The position numbers and the translations under genes were made by a program. Below are positions 44,790 through 58,075 of a stretch of 64,000 nucleotides of DNA, piece by piece (position 1 is the stretch's first letter; every line of letters begins with the position of its first letter). The notes under the pieces were generated by a model, which made no database searches, had not been told where the DNA came from, and worked only from the letters and a program-made list of their open reading frames with translations. The DNA comes from Impatiens glandulifera (taxonomy: Eukaryota > Streptophyta > Magnoliopsida > Ericales > Balsaminaceae), in NCBI RefSeq assembly GCF_907164915.1, contig NC_061867.1, forward strand, positions 46,782,242-46,846,241. The letters are read 5' to 3'.

Positions 44790-45685
44790 GATTAAACAAT
44801 AACTAGACTTTATAATAACTTATATCTTTTACTTTTGAATTTATTTTCTAATTCTTGAAATATTTTATCTTTTATGACCTGTTTTATTAGAAGGTTTTAA
44901 TAGCCCAATTGTTATTTGTAGTTCAACTTTGTGTATTTTTTTAAATGAGTCTTGAACTTTAAATTTTTATATACGTGTCTTAAATTATTATAATTTTTTT
45001 ATCATACATACTATACTAATTTGTAAAAAAAATTGATTGGTTTGTGAACTTATTTACGTCATTACTTATTGTTATAATATTCAAATATGTATATCTTTAT
45101 AATATCTTGAATGAATAAATAATTATTATTTATATGATATATTTATTTTTCAAAATAAAATTATCATATTTTTTTTAATAATATAGTTGTTTAAATGTTA
45201 TAGATGTTATTTTATATTATTTGTAATGATAATCGTTCTATTATGAAATAATAGTTTGATTTGATTTTCTTAATCAATTATTATTATGAAATAAAAATAT
45301 ATTGTACTTATCTTGAAGAAATTGATTCTTTATTGGTTGATATATTAAATTTTTATAATTAATTATTTACTAAAAAAAATTGATCAACAATAATTAATTT
45401 AGTATGATATAGTAAATTTAACTATACTATAATATATGTATTTAATTAATAAAAATTATCCCATAATATTTTATGCATTTCAATTATATAGTTTTTCAAT
45501 CAAAGGTATCAAAACCTTTATTTTACAATTAATTCTTATTGGTAAACTCATTTCTAATAGTTTTTTCTTTTATTTATGTTTAATAATAGTCATTTTGTAT
45601 AATCGATTTTATTAAATTAATAATTAAAATCTTATTATTAAAATTGTAATACATAACCTATTAATTAAACAAAATCTGACCAATT

Positions 45686-45720
<35 letters not shown>

Positions 45721-45798
45721 ATAAATTAAATTAATTAAATTAGACAAAAATGTATACTGAGTTGTTTATTTTTTACCCAAATAGATAATAAATAAACT
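44790..45798. other. AT-rich intergenic tract with interrupted (TA)n
   Basis: No gene is seen. The TA microsatellite is at about 45,686-45,723. There is an insertion of about 80 bp relative to copy A near 45,010-45,090 (ttgattggtttgtgaactta). Confidence 0.6.
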
Positions 45799-45955
45799 TC
45801 TTTTTTACTTTTGGAAAACAAATTAGCATTATTTCATTATAAATCTCAAAAGTGGGAGAGGGTCAAAAATAAAGTTAGACAATCTCTATTTTTAATTAAA
45901 AGATGACAAACAACGATCCTAGAGTTTCTCATTGGAAACAACAAACACACAAAAA

Positions 45956-47826
45956 TTACAGTAAAAAACAACAAAAGCATACAAAGCCTACAGTTTTAAA
46001 ATTCTGATTCTGGTGTGAACTTCCTTTTTTACTACTCTTACTCTGTTTAGAATCCCAATTTGCATTCCTCCAAACCCAATTTGCATTCCTCGAATTCCAG
46101 CAATTATATTTATGTCGCATCCTCACCTGTTTGACTTTAGGCTTTACTATCAGTGATTGAATTGTTGCATATGATATTGTTTTTTGTGAGCTGTGCATTC
46201 AATGACTTCAACTTTTCCTGAGTTGTTTCGATCTACTTTTATAGTCTCCTATTTACTTTCCTCCACTTCTTTTCTATCACTTCCATCTGCTAATTTTTCA
46301 TTTCTTTCATCCCCTGTTTCTTCACATTTTTCCCTCTAACTCTTCTTCATTTTCACCCTCTAATTCTTCTTCTTTATCCGATTCTTCATCTTCTCCTTCC
46401 TCTAATTTTTCATCTTCTACTTCTTTTGAATTCTCAACATCTTCATCTTTTTCTTCTTCATCTTTAGTTTCCTCTAGATGTTTTTCAGTTCCTTTTCAAT
46501 TTCATTTTCCTAGACTTTCTCATTCTGCTCCTGAACTTTTAGGTTATAATTCTGTTGCTGAACTTTTAAAATTTTTTGTTGTTCTTCAATTGTTTTTTCA
46601 CATTGATTACTCACATGTTCAAAAGTATTGTAGAATGCACATCTGTTTGGCCTCCATTCTATGCAATATCCATGGTTGTGGGCTTACCTCTTCTCTCAAT
46701 AACTATCATTTTTGTTGGTAGAGTACTTTTAGGGTGCAATTCAATGTTTATCCTAGCGTATGTGATGTGATCTCTTTCTTCCGTGATTGTGTCCATATAC
46801 AATGGTTTTCCGAGTAGACTAGCAAAATGACTAAATGCTTCTGCATTGTACATATGAGCCAAAATGTTCCTTAGTTTGAACCAAATTTGAGCCATTTCTT
46901 TCGGTTTGCTACATAGGTTCAATCCTTCAGACCATCTTTCCAGCTTCATAAAGTTTGACCCAATATAAGTATGCCCCAACTTCAGAATATTCTCCAAATT
47001 TGTTCCCTTCTTGAACTTTAGGAAATAAGATCATTGATATTTATAGATACCTTTTCTAGTCCAATGTTCTCCCATTGCTTTAGCAAGGCATCCTTAGTGA
47101 CCATGAAAGATACATGATTTTTTCCTATATAGTTACCAACAACTACACATTCCCACTCTTTAATGCATTTATCTTCAACTTCAAGGGGTAATTTAAAATC
47201 AAAAGTAGATTTGATAATCTCAACCTTTGGTTTAAAATCCCCCAAGTAAATTTTGCCTTTGTATTGTACCTGAGTTTCAGCTTTCTGTTCAGTGTTTTTC
47301 TTCTAAACTTCATTTACTTTCCAACTAGAGTTACTTCTGATAGTGTAATTCTTGGTTTTTGGGCACTTCATTAGCTCCCGCATTGTCTCTACAGACCAAC
47401 TAACTATCTTTTTATATTCTTCTTTTTTAATTAATTCTAGTTCTGAAGGTAATGAATATTAAGTTGGACTATAAATTGTTGAGTTTTTTCCTTGCTAAGA
47501 ACAATCTCTTCTTTCTTCGCTTGAAACAACAATTTCGAAATTTAATTTTTTAGTCCGTAGAGATTAGCCATTTCATTATATTCAACCCTCCATTTTCCAT
47601 CTTTGTTGACTTCTGCTTGAATACTTTATGTCATTTTAGTTTTTTTCTGAAAATTTTCACTATTTTATTTCTGCTCTATTTCAGCATTATCAGAACTCTG
47701 TTTCTGCTCTATTTCAACATTCTCATAACTTTGTTTCTGCTTTATTTCAGCCATCACTTTCTTGCTTGTATCAATTTCCCCGAATTCTTTTACTTCTTTC
47801 ACCTTATTTTTGTTCTTTTTCCCCAT
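45956..47826 (-). pseudogene. LINE ORF1 protein (DUF4283 type), copy B minus element
   Basis: The start MGKKNKNKVKEVKEFG is at 47,826. The readable blocks are 47,018-47,245 (ECVVVGNYIGKNHVSF), 46,659-46,997 (LGHTYIGSNFMKLERW, IWFKLRNILAHMYNAEA) and a basic C-terminal tail at 45,956-46,198 (RMRHKYNCWNSRNANWVWRN, then KQSKSSKKG). The knuckle has lost one ligand (C-AF-Y-NTFE-H-VSNQ-C), unlike copy A. The middle linker is Glu/Ser-rich. Stops and frame changes persist. The C-terminal basic tail directly precedes the 3' untranslated region. Confidence 0.66.
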
Positions 47827-48040
47827 TGATGAAGAGAAGAAAACAGTAATAGAGAAGAGTAAATGCAGAAACATGGCAATTCAGAAACCCTAAAGATTTA
47901 ACGACTAAATCTCTTCGAAAGACAACCTTCCCAAAACAACCAAGATTAGAGAACTAATCTACGCTCACAACTTGGAAACAAGCGTCCATAAAAGATATCG
48001 ATGCTATTCTAATAGATTTAGGGTTAGCGTCAATAACTTC

Positions 48041-48122
48041 GTGAATCATGTCGTTTGTGCCGATCATGTTGTTCGTGTCGATCGTACTGTTCGTGTAGAT
48101 CGTGTCAACCGTGTCGATCGTG
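48041..48122 (-). repeat. 9-bp tandem array in LINE 5' leader (copy B minus element)
   Basis: Units on plus include gtgccgatc, atgttgttc, gtgtcgatc, gtactgttc, gtgtagatc, gtgtcaacc and gtgtcgatc. It is similar to but shorter and more diverged than the copy A array. Confidence 0.75.
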
Positions 48123-48241
48123 TTTCAATCGATGAGCGACGTTTCTTGCTTTTGAATCTCCAAAGCTTTTCTCTTCCTTTTTAGAGGTGAGGAGAGTTTA
48201 GGTTCTGATAATAAATAAACATAATAATTGATAATTAAGAA

Positions 48242-49230
48242 TTTTTTTTTGGGGGGGGGGGGGGAAACGACTTACCTTCATTTTATTAAAAATTCCCAAA
48301 AACGGGAAAAAACTATGAGTTTAAGAGATCATTCTAGATAGACCTAGAATGATTTTGAAGTTGTATCATTCAGAAATAAAAACAAAAATGTAAATGGATT
48401 ATCTGATTACAATGTTTTCGTTTCTAATGATTTTAGTAAATGGTAATTCCAATTCTTGCTAATATTCCAATTATGTTTCGTACTTGGAACTTTTCATCAC
48501 GTTCCCGCAAGTGCGCCACAATCCGAGACTATGTCTCTCTATAATTCTTCAACACTTCTGTGGGTTCTGCCATAGATTCTTCATTACGTTTCTGCCAAAT
48601 GTTGTGAACTACTTCTCCAAAGCCGCACTTGAATACGTTTGTTGTGAATCTATGTCTTTTTCTTTGAGTAGTGTTGCTTCTTTGATTTCTTTCATTCTTT
48701 CGGGAAACTTATCAGCTTTAGGCTTTTAGAAAATCTGTCCCAAATTTCTAATACTATCCTGCAACTCCCAAACAAGTGATCAATGATTTCTTCACTTCCG
48801 TTTCATAGAAGACAACTCACGTCCGGGATGCTCATATACTTGTTGATACGGTCACGAGTGCTGAGTCTTTCTCAGAAGGAAAGCCATAGGATGAACTGAT
48901 GTCGATGAATGATCTTGGTTGACCGTACGAGAGGAGCATATTCTACTTTTTGTGCTTTTTTCTTGGATTACCTTTCATATTCTCTTTGAGACCAGCTTCC
49001 CATTGTCTTCTGCATTCCATTCATGAACGTCGGGTCTGTCTCAGAGTTGTATGTTACTAATATGATCTAGTATCCTCTGTCCTTCTGGATTTCTTCTCAA
49101 AAGCAAGTCACAGTCCGCGTCTTTTACGTCTTTAATTTTCGCCACTACGAAGTCCCTTCTGATACGTGTATTTTTTAACGCCTCTTTGTGAATGATTGAC
49201 TGGTTTTCATACCAGAGATAGTGTCAGAAC
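48242..49230 (-). mobile_element. 5'-truncated LINE 3' end, copy B
   Basis: It begins with poly-T then a run of 14 G (48,251-48,264), then the shared LINE 3' sequence. The zf-RVT-like region is at about 48,500-48,830. It ends near agatagtgtcagaacat (about 49,230). It is longer than copy A's version by about 370 bp because of the deletion in A. Confidence 0.75.
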
Positions 49231-50465
49231 ATATTAAGAAATTTAAATTAATAGAAAATATGCTATATCTTATAATATTCGCAATAGATAATAATTTGAA
49301 ATTAAGTAGAAAATGTATAAGGAATAAAATTATAATAACGAATATATTAATAATATACTGTCAAAACAAAAATTATGTCAAATTATGTATAAATTAAAAA
49401 TTATCATATATAGTAAAACCTACGGATAAATAAAAACAGATAAATAATATAAAAAAGAAAGTATAACAAAAATAATTAAACACAAAATATTTCATTTTCT
49501 AATCTTGTTTAAACAAAATAAATATTTGAAAAATACTTTTTAAAAAAATGTAGAAGTTGTTTAGAAATACAAGTATTTAGTTTAAATATATTTGTACACA
49601 CTAATCGGTATTAATTCAGGTATTAATTCATCGCCATTATTAACCTATTTATTACCCCTTCGCATTTTGCATCAACTAACTAACTGAATTCCTACCATTT
49701 TATATAATTAAGCATTACCTATTATATAAATTTTTATAATTTATTCAAAACAAATAAAATATTAATTTATCATCATTATTTATTTTTATCCTTACTAAAA
49801 TTTTCACCAAGCCAGCGTGTTATTACTTACACAACTATATATATAATTATGGTTAATTTAAAAATGTCTAAATTATCGAGTCGAGAACTCTCTGGTTAAT
49901 TTGAAAATGTATGTGACAGTAAATAAATATTTGGATCGGAAAGTAAATTAATCTGTTCATAAACTTGAAACAGTTAATTTTACAAAATAAAATAAAATAT
50001 ATTTTATAAAATTTCAAAATTACAAATTAAGAAATTCTTAAGTACATATTTTAACCAACTAAGTTAATAACTTATTATATTTCAAATTTAACCAAAATTT
50101 GTGGATGAATGTACCTCCCTTGTTATATTTTTAATATTTTAATAATATATATATATATATGAATTATTTTGAAAATTTATATATATATAAATTAATTATT
50201 ATTATTTTTTTATTATTTTATTCTTTTTTATAGTTGACACGAGAAAATTAATAATAATTTTTATACTTAAAAAAAATTAAATTATTAATAAAGAGGGAAA
50301 TATTATTCGTGAATTTTAAGAAATAAATTAAAATTTTAATATTTATTAGGTTACAAAAATATATATACATACATATAATTATAAATAAAATTTATCGTAA
50401 TGGTTAAATGATCTATCTTCCACACTACTGGAGATACTCACATATATATTAATAATACTCTTTCT
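49231..50465. other. AT-rich tract resembling 14,640-15,910
   Basis: No gene is seen. The stretch 49,850-50,400 shares words with the AT-rich tract at 14,640-14,820 and 15,690-15,910 (ttaaccaactaagttaataa, tatagttgacacgaaa-like, tattaggttacaa). It is therefore a further dispersed copy. It is deleted from copy A (junction at 9,755). Confidence 0.5.
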
Positions 50466-50479
50466 TAACAGGAGATTTC

Positions 50480-50697
50480 ACGGCACGATCGGCATGATCA
50501 ACACGAACGACGCGATCGGTACGATCAGCATGAAAGGAACGAATAACACGATCGACACGGTATCAAGGTCGCGGTTTCACTTGTTGTGGTCGCGGTTGGT
50601 AGTCGCTTAGAGTCGTTTGTCAAATCAAGAATGTGCACACGATCGGCACGATCAACGTGATTAGCACAATCGACACAATCGGCACGAACGACATGGT
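50480..50697 (+). repeat. Double 9-bp array in LINE 5' leader
   Basis: Units such as gatcggcat, gatcaacac, gatcggtac, gatcagcat, gatcgacac (50,480-50,553) and gatcggcac, gatcaacgt, aatcgacac, aatcggcac (50,639-50,697) are in the same 9-bp register. The leader appears internally duplicated, which is typical of LINE 5' regions that carry repeated promoter units. Confidence 0.72.
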
Positions 50698-50850
50698 ATC
50701 GACTCTAATAACTAGATTGGTCATTCATCTGCTAAGCTTGGTTCGAAGGTTAGGGTTTCTAGTTTGACATATTCTGTAATAATTAGGGTTTCTAGTGTAC
50801 CTTATTCTATTATTGCTCCATTTTGTTGTTGTGTTCTGTTATTCATCAAA

Positions 50851-52560
50851 ATGGGAAGAAAGAAAATGAATAAGAATAAGGAAGTCAGATAATTTGTGAT
50901 GGAAGGTTTAAGGGATGTAGCTGAAAAAGAAATCGATAGAATTGCTGAAGAAATTATCCATGAAAAACAGGAATGTAACAAAGGTAAAGAACTAATTCCT
51001 GATTAAATTCTAAAGAAAGTGCAACATTAAAACATGGGAAAATTGAAGGAATATGGAAGGTTCGGTATAATGAAAGAGCAAACATGTTTGGACTTAAAAA
51101 TCAAATCACAATGCTACTAATGCATGCAAAGAAATGCGAGATTATGTTCGACAAATAGAAAATACAACAAACAACTGTCTAATTGAATATACATAATCTT
51201 CAATATTCTAACCTACTGAAGAAGGAAGAATACGAAAACATAGTAAACTGCTCAATGAAAACAATGAGAAAGCTAATGAAGTTCCCAAAATCAAAGATAT
51301 ATACTATCAGGAGAAATTCCAACAAAAGGTAAATGAAGTCTGGAAAAAGAATGCAGAAAAGAAAGTAGAAGATCATGCATACAAAGGTCAAATCTACTTG
51401 GGTGAGTTTAAAACAAAAGTTGAGATTCTCAACTCTCCTTTTGAATTTAAATTGCTCACTAAAGTGGAGAAAAAATGCATCAAAGAATGAGAAAATGTAG
51501 TTGAAGAAAACTACAAAGGAAATAACCGCGTATCTTTCACGGATTCTAAGGAATCATTAATGAAACAATGGGGGGCATAAGAGACTGGAGAAGGTTTCTA
51601 CAAACATCTATGATCTCTATTTTCTACAATTCAAAAGGAAATGAACTTGGATGATATTCTGAAAATTGGGCATAGTTATATTGGATCCAACTATATGAAG
51701 TTGGAGAGATGGTATGAAGATTTGAGACTTCTAAGCAAGCCAAAGGAAACAGTCCCAATATGGTTCAAACTTAGGAACATCCCAACACACATGTATAATG
51801 TAAAACTCTAATTCACTTTGCTAGTCTATTTGGGAAACCATTATATATGGACCAATTATAGAGGGAGGATAGAACCTTACTTTTACTAGAATAAGCATTG
51901 AAGTGCATCCTCAAAGTACACTTCCAAAGAGCATGACAATTGTTAATAGGAAGGGAAAGAGCATAGTCATGGAAATCTCATATGAATAGAGGTTAAATAG
52001 ATGTGCTTTTTGCAATACTTTCCAACATGTTAGTATTAAATGTGCAAAAACAATTAAGGAAGAATAGAAAATGATGAAAGCCCATGAAACAAAAAGCAAA
52101 AAAATGAAACCGAAGAATCAAGAATGGAAAAGCATATTGTGGAAGTCAAGGATAGTGATAAAAAAAGACAAAAATGAGGAAAATACAAAGGAAGAAAGCA
52201 AGAAGGATTCTGGGAAAAAGGAAAGCAGTGAAAGAAAGAGACTAAAGGGAATCAAGGTGAAGAATAAAGAAAAATTTATGTAATGCAAATGATTATGATG
52301 AAAATGGAAATGAACCTCAAGTTGTTGTTGAGGAAACTCAAGGGGAAAATACCGAGAATTTCAAAGCTGAAACAAAGAATTATAAAGTCGATAAAGAATA
52401 TTCCAAAATAGATGCGAAGTCTAAAGTTGAAGCTAAAGATAAGGAAGACAAGAATACAAAATTCAAGTTGAAGATAAAAAAATGTAAAACCTTGAAATTT
52501 TCATAAACATTTATTTCTATCAAATCAGAACAGACTCGTATAAAGAGAGAATTCAAAATG
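50851..52560 (+). pseudogene. LINE ORF1 protein, degenerate (plus element, copy B)
   Basis: It starts MGRKKMNKNKEVR. The DUF4283 blocks are broken by many stops. The knuckle near 52,000 is intact, C-AF-C-NTFQ-H-VSIK-C. The 52,071-52,283 stretch is a lysine/glutamate-rich linker (70 codons open). The last block near 52,380-52,500 is frame-shifted relative to copy A. Confidence 0.62.
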
Positions 52561-53454
52561 AGAAACAACAATATACATCATTATCTTCAATACAATCTCT
52601 TTTTATCGTTAGAGGAAGAGAAAGAGGATGGGAAGAATGCATCTCAATAAAAATAGATGGCATGCGAAAATCCCATGCTGGGATGGTTATGTTTGAATGT
52701 AGTCTTTTTTGTTTGTAATCTCTGTTTTTTAGAATGTATGAATGCTACTAATCAGTTTTTTTAAGATTTTTTGATTGTCATCCTTAATCATAACTAATGT
52801 TTATCTAATTTTGATTTCTGACCCTCCCACTTTTAAGATTTTAATGAAATAGTTTTAACCGTTTTCACAAAAACAAATAATAAATAAATAATACTCTTTC
52901 ATATAATTTCTTCAAATTTTCACCCCATGAAATTTAAATATTTGTGGCGTAATCTAATATGTTGAAAAAAAAATAATTTATCCATCTTCTCTCTCCTCAC
53001 ACTTTTCTCTTTTTCCAATAATAATGTGATACAATTTTATTCCCTCTTCCATTTTCTTCCCTAATTTCCCTCCCCTATCACTCATTTAGTATTAATTTTT
53101 TTAAAATAAAATATTAACTGAATATCATATATCTTCCATAGGTATGTTTGGTAACCTTAGAATTGGTATTAGAATTGAGGGTTTAATTTTAATTCTTATG
53201 TTTTTACACTTTATTATTAAGAATTAAAATTGAATTAGAATTCAATAAAATTTAATTTTATGTAATTTTATAGTTTTCAATACTATTTGGTTGGAATTGT
53301 AATTATAAATTTTGTTTTTCTAATATTTTTTTAAGCAAAATAATTTATTATTTAAAATATGATTAAAGTTTTCAATCGAGATTTGTTTTGGGAATTTAGG
53401 AGGTTAGAAGATGTTTTTTTTTAATTTAGTAACTTAACATTTTGAACTAATATT

Positions 53455-53522
53455 ATATATATGAGGTCTATCTCTATCTATATCTATATCTATCTATATA
53501 TATATATCTATATCTATATCTA

Positions 53523-53586
<64 letters not shown>
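53455..53586. repeat. Compound (TATC)n/(TA)n microsatellite, expanded in copy B
   Basis: Tatctatatctatatc-type units run into about 60 bp of pure TA. The same locus in copy A (12,660-12,688) is a simple short TA run. Confidence 0.92.
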
Positions 53587-53589
<3 letters not shown>

Positions 53590-53964
53590 TTAAAAGGTTA
53601 ACATGTTGAATTGATATTTTATTTTTAAATTTAGAAAGTTAAAATGTTGAAACAATAATTTTTTAATAAAAATTAAAATTTAAAACTCTTGAACCTTGCT
53701 AATGTGTCAAATTAATATTTTAATAAAATAAATAATATATATTAAAATTATTTATTATATTATTTTTTTTTACCTATATAGGAATTGAGATTGAATTACA
53801 ATTATATATTTTTTCTAAACATAGGAATTGAATTATAATTTAATGTTAATTTTCATGTAATTAAAATTGAAATTAAATGCCAATTCTATTTTCAAAATCG
53901 TCCAAACATATTTTTATAAAAGTATTACTTGTAACTTGTATTATAGGTATATTAAGATTATTTA

Positions 53965-54115
53965 TTTATTTTTATTTTATTAATAAAGGAGAGTTAGTAT
54001 GACAACCACACAGCCATGACCCCCGTTTAAACTCAAAGCGCTTTTAGATGGAATCGAACTCATGACATTTTGATATATCTTAATCTGAATCTTACTATTG
54101 TGCTACTTTGGTGAG
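53965..54115 (-). mobile_element. Second SINE family (tRNA-like), copy B
   Basis: It has the same gttcgattcca B-box on the minus strand and the same internal words as 13,085-13,250 (aaagcgcttttagatgg on plus). The 3' tail differs slightly in repeat length. Confidence 0.5.
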
Positions 54116-55527
54116 ATAAGTAAATTAAATTTATATATAAATAATAAAAAAATTAAGAAAAAAAATAAAACAATGTAAAAAAAGGTTCAAAATTAAATTA
54201 TTTTATTAATATATGTAATGTAGTCTACCCATTATCACTAGAATTTTTACACTGATATCTTTTTAATATTGTAAAACATATTTTTCAATAGAGAACGTTC
54301 AAAATTAAATTATTTTATTAATCTAAGTAATTTAACTCTAACCCTTCTTATTAGGTTTTTACATTGATGATTTCTTTTCAATCTTGGAAAAACAGATTTT
54401 GGTGATGCCCTCTCAATATTAGAAAATAGATTTTTCTCAATATTGTAAAACAAAATTTTCTATATTTACTCAATTTGGACCGAAATATATAAGTTTTTCA
54501 ATATGTAATCAAAATAGAGTTATGATATATTAAAAACCGATATATTATAGTCTAATATATGATTCAGTCAAATAACTCAACTAAATCGATGAATACTTAA
54601 ACAATTTTGAAATTTTAAAGATTATCAGTTTTGTTTTAAAATTATATTTAATTTGTTAAATATGAAGTTTAGATTATTATTATAATATATATTTAAAATA
54701 TGAGAAAGAAATATGTATATGAATAAATAAAATAAACCTTTTACTATTTTTTAGTTATTCTTTTTGTTAATTATATTTATTAAATAATTTTTTTTTTAAT
54801 TATTGCCTATTTCATGCCACATTTTTTAGTTTAAAAATTATTTATTATTAATATTTATAAACTTGATTTTTATATCTTTTTTAATAAATAAACATTTATC
54901 TAGAAATATTATTGGGTTTATATTTTTATACTTAATTTTGTTTGATTAAATCTTTTATAACTTCAAATTATGTAAGATATTTGAAAAATATATCAAATTA
55001 ACCTAATATTCTTTTATAAATCGACTAAGATTCTCTATGGGAAAGTCTAAAATATAAAATTAAAATTTATCTATAGACCTGTAGTAATATTTGGTAAATG
55101 GTAGAAAGAGATATAAATTATACCAATAGTGTTATAATTATGGTTAATTTTAAAGTGTTTTTGTGGAGAATTTAGGTGAGTTTGTATATATAATGAAGTT
55201 AAATGAATATTTTAGTTGGACAGTAACTTGATTCAACATTAGTTTTAAAAAATAAAATAAAAATATTATAAATTTCACACTTACAACATATTTTAACCAT
55301 CAAAGTTAAGATATTATATTTCCTATTTAATCTAAATTTTGATGCATATACTCTTAATTAATGTTTGATTGGTGATACAAAGATGTATAAAATTATTGGT
55401 ATAGTATAAATTATACTGTTTTAATATAGTGTTTCTTATAATTTTTAGTATTAATATAAATTTATACCCTTATATAATTTATACATCATATTAGGTGTAA
55501 AATAATAACTAGTCTTCCTAAAGATAA

Positions 55528-55566
<39 letters not shown>
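55528..55566. repeat. (ATT)n microsatellite
   Basis: There are about twelve ATT units, against about five at the equivalent site in copy A (14,987-15,007). Confidence 0.9.
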
Positions 55567-55568
<2 letters not shown>

Positions 55569-56572
55569 TTCATAATTTTTACTTTTCATTATACCCTTTA
55601 TTAATATTATATAACTTATTATTCATATTTAATATATATTTTAAATAGTTTAATATTTTAATTATTTTTTAAAAACCATAATTTTATTAATTATTATTTT
55701 ATATATTTACTTATATTATAAATACTATTTTTTATTTTATATATTATTTTAATTTTATGATTATTTTATTATAATTATTAATAATATTTAAATTAAATAA
55801 ATATAATTTACCGTTTATATTATAATTAATTTTATATTATAATTAATTTTATATTATAATTAAAATTATATTAATTATTAAAATAATAATAATACAATAA
55901 TTTATAATGTTAAACAATATTATTTATAATATAAATAAATAAATAAAATAATAATAATAATTTTAAATTCATATTTATACAACTTATACTTTATACGTAT
56001 ACCAAACACTTAACTATAAACCATATACTATTTATTATAATTTATACCAAATAATTAATTATAAACTATATACTATCTATTATAATTTATACCAAACATT
56101 AATAAACTATATAACTTATATTACCATATATTATTTATACCTCGTTACAATTTATACCAAATATAATATGTATTACCTACCAAACTTGTTATATTCTCAA
56201 TATTTTAATAATCTATATATATTACTTGTTATATTTCTAATATTTTAATAATCTATATATATTATATATACACATGAACTATTTTTAAACATTATATATA
56301 TATATAAATAAATTAATTAATTTTTTTATTTGTCTCTTTTTTATAGTTGACACGAAAATAATAAATAATAATTTTTATACTAATTTTTTTTAAAACTTAT
56401 TAATAATGTGAAAAATATTATTAGTGAATTTTATAAAAAAAAATCAATTTTATTGAAATTTATTAAGTTACAATATATATATATATATATAAATAAAATT
56501 TATCAATCACAATTGGTTTAATATTTAAATTGATCTTCTTCTACACTCGAAATTACTCTCATATATATATAA

Positions 56573-57230
56573 GGGAAGAATGTCAATTTTATCATTAAAC
56601 TATAACAAAATATTCACGTATATCACTAAATTAATTTTTGAATTTAATGTTCATTTATGTCAATTTTTGAGTTTTTGTTAAATGATAACACTTATGATTG
56701 ACCTGTCATTTTTTAAAACTAATATATATTATATATTTATTTTTATTCATTATTTTTAAATAATAAAACTTAATTTACATTTTCAATGACATTAATCAAA
56801 TAAATTATACATTTTGAGAAACATTAACAATAATTCACTTTTTTTTAATTAATATATTTTTAACATTTATTTTTATTAACATTTTTAAATAATAAAATTT
56901 CGTTAATAAAATTAAATATTAAAAATATATTAATTAAAAAAAAAATTATTGTTAATTTCTCTTAAAATATCTAGATTGTTTGGTTAATGAATATGAAAAT
57001 ATAAAAATTTTATTATTTAAAAATTATGAATAAAAAAAAAAATATATGATATATTAATATAAAAAAAATGATATATCAATCACATGTTTCATTATTTAAC
57101 GGAAAACTTAAGGGAGTTAGATGTTTTTTGGTAACTAGTTCAACTACAGTGGTATGAACGAACAAAAATTAGTTCAGTGATATACATTAATATTCAATTA
57201 TAGTTCAATGATAAAATTAACATTATTCCC
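56573..57230. mobile_element. Long-TIR nonautonomous DNA element (MULE-like), copy B only
   Basis: The two ends are inverted copies of each other over at least 65 bp. The left end is gggaagaatgtcaattttat and the complement of the right end begins gggaataatgttaattttat. Both continue through tatatcactaaattaattt-type words. There is no coding frame. The empty site is seen in copy A (actctcacatatatattaat, about 17,390). The target region is TA-rich, so the duplication length cannot be read. The superfamily (Mutator-like or other) is inferred from the long TIR beginning with G. Confidence 0.82.
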
Positions 57231-57384
57231 AATATATTAATAATACTTCTTCAAATTTTTACCTCATTAAATTCAAATATTTGTATTTATGTAAATTATA
57301 AAAAAAATTAATTTATATTAATATAATTTTATATGAATTTATAACTCACCTTGAATTATAAAATAAGAAGTAATGAATTATAAA

Positions 57385-57640
57385 AAGATAAGGGATAAGG
57401 AGAGGAGAATTGAGAGAGAATGTGAGAGAGAATGACGTGTCACCAGTCACTTGGAAAAAGGATAAAGAGTGAAGAGAGAGAAGAGAATTTTTTTTTATAA
57501 TTGTTTAAGTAAGTGAAAAAGGATAAAGAGTGAAGAGAGAGAAGAGATTTTTTTTTTTATAATTGTTTAAGTGAATCAAATTGTGCCACTCAATTCTCAC
57601 TCCCAAATTCTTTCTCTCAATTCTTTCCCTAATAAAAAAT
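57385..57640. mobile_element. MITE (gagagaatg hairpin family), copy B, with internal duplication
   Basis: This corresponds to 17,573-17,735. A segment of about 65 bp containing ggaaaaaggataaagagtga and a T-run is present twice in tandem (57,451-57,515 and 57,516-57,580). Confidence 0.55.
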
Positions 57641-57869
57641 AGTTAATTTATATTTTTATAATTTCATATGATTTATTAATTTATAACTAGAGGATGAATA
57701 GGGTAATAAGTTATTTTTATTCATTTACCTTAGATTTAATAATCAATAATTGAGAATTATAAATACTTATTTTTTCTTTATTAAATTCTATCGGGATGGC
57801 TCATTGCAAAGAGTCCACTATAATATTTAGATCAAAATATGTGTTAATCTTACTTAAAGCTTTCAAATA

Positions 57870-58075
57870 GTATCAAGACAAACGATGAAGAAAAATTGGA
57901 AAAATGGAGAGAAAATAACCGGAGTGGTACAATCTAATTGGTTAAAAAAATAAAATAATTTTTCTTTATTCTCTCCTCACACTTTTATTTTTTTCAACCA
58001 TTATGAAATATTACGTCATTCTCTCTTAAATTCTTTCTTAAATTTCTTTCCCTTATTACTCCTGTAGTATAATAT
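57870..58075. mobile_element. MITE (gagagaatg hairpin family), second locus, copy B
   Basis: This corresponds to 23,535-23,745, with the same arms and similar length. Confidence 0.5.

Larger units (their letters stand above)
45799..48235 (-). mobile_element. ORF1-only LINE derivative (minus strand), copy B
   Basis: It has the same plan as 6,711-9,150: 9-bp array leader (48,041-48,122), ORF1 (47,826 to 45,956), LINE-type 3' end and poly-T on plus (about 45,800-45,812). No ORF2 is present. Immediately to its right is the G14 run and a separate LINE 3' fragment. Confidence 0.72.
50466..52880 (+). mobile_element. ORF1-only LINE derivative (plus strand), copy B
   Basis: The 5' leader holds two 9-bp arrays (50,480-50,553 and 50,639-50,697) with the segment aaggtcgcggtttca between them. 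ORF1 starts near 50,851 and the 3' end is at about 52,870 with a poly-A-like tail. Copy A begins only at the middle of the leader, because its 5' array was deleted. Confidence 0.7.
52881..56572. other. AT-rich tract of decayed repeats, duplicate of 12,056-15,925
   Basis: No gene is seen. It contains the half-MITE (52,930-53,095), expanded TA/TATC repeat, second SINE (53,965-54,115), an (ATT)n run and the tttggtataaa MITE cluster (55,090-56,180). The A-specific MITE and LINE are absent. Confidence 0.55.
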
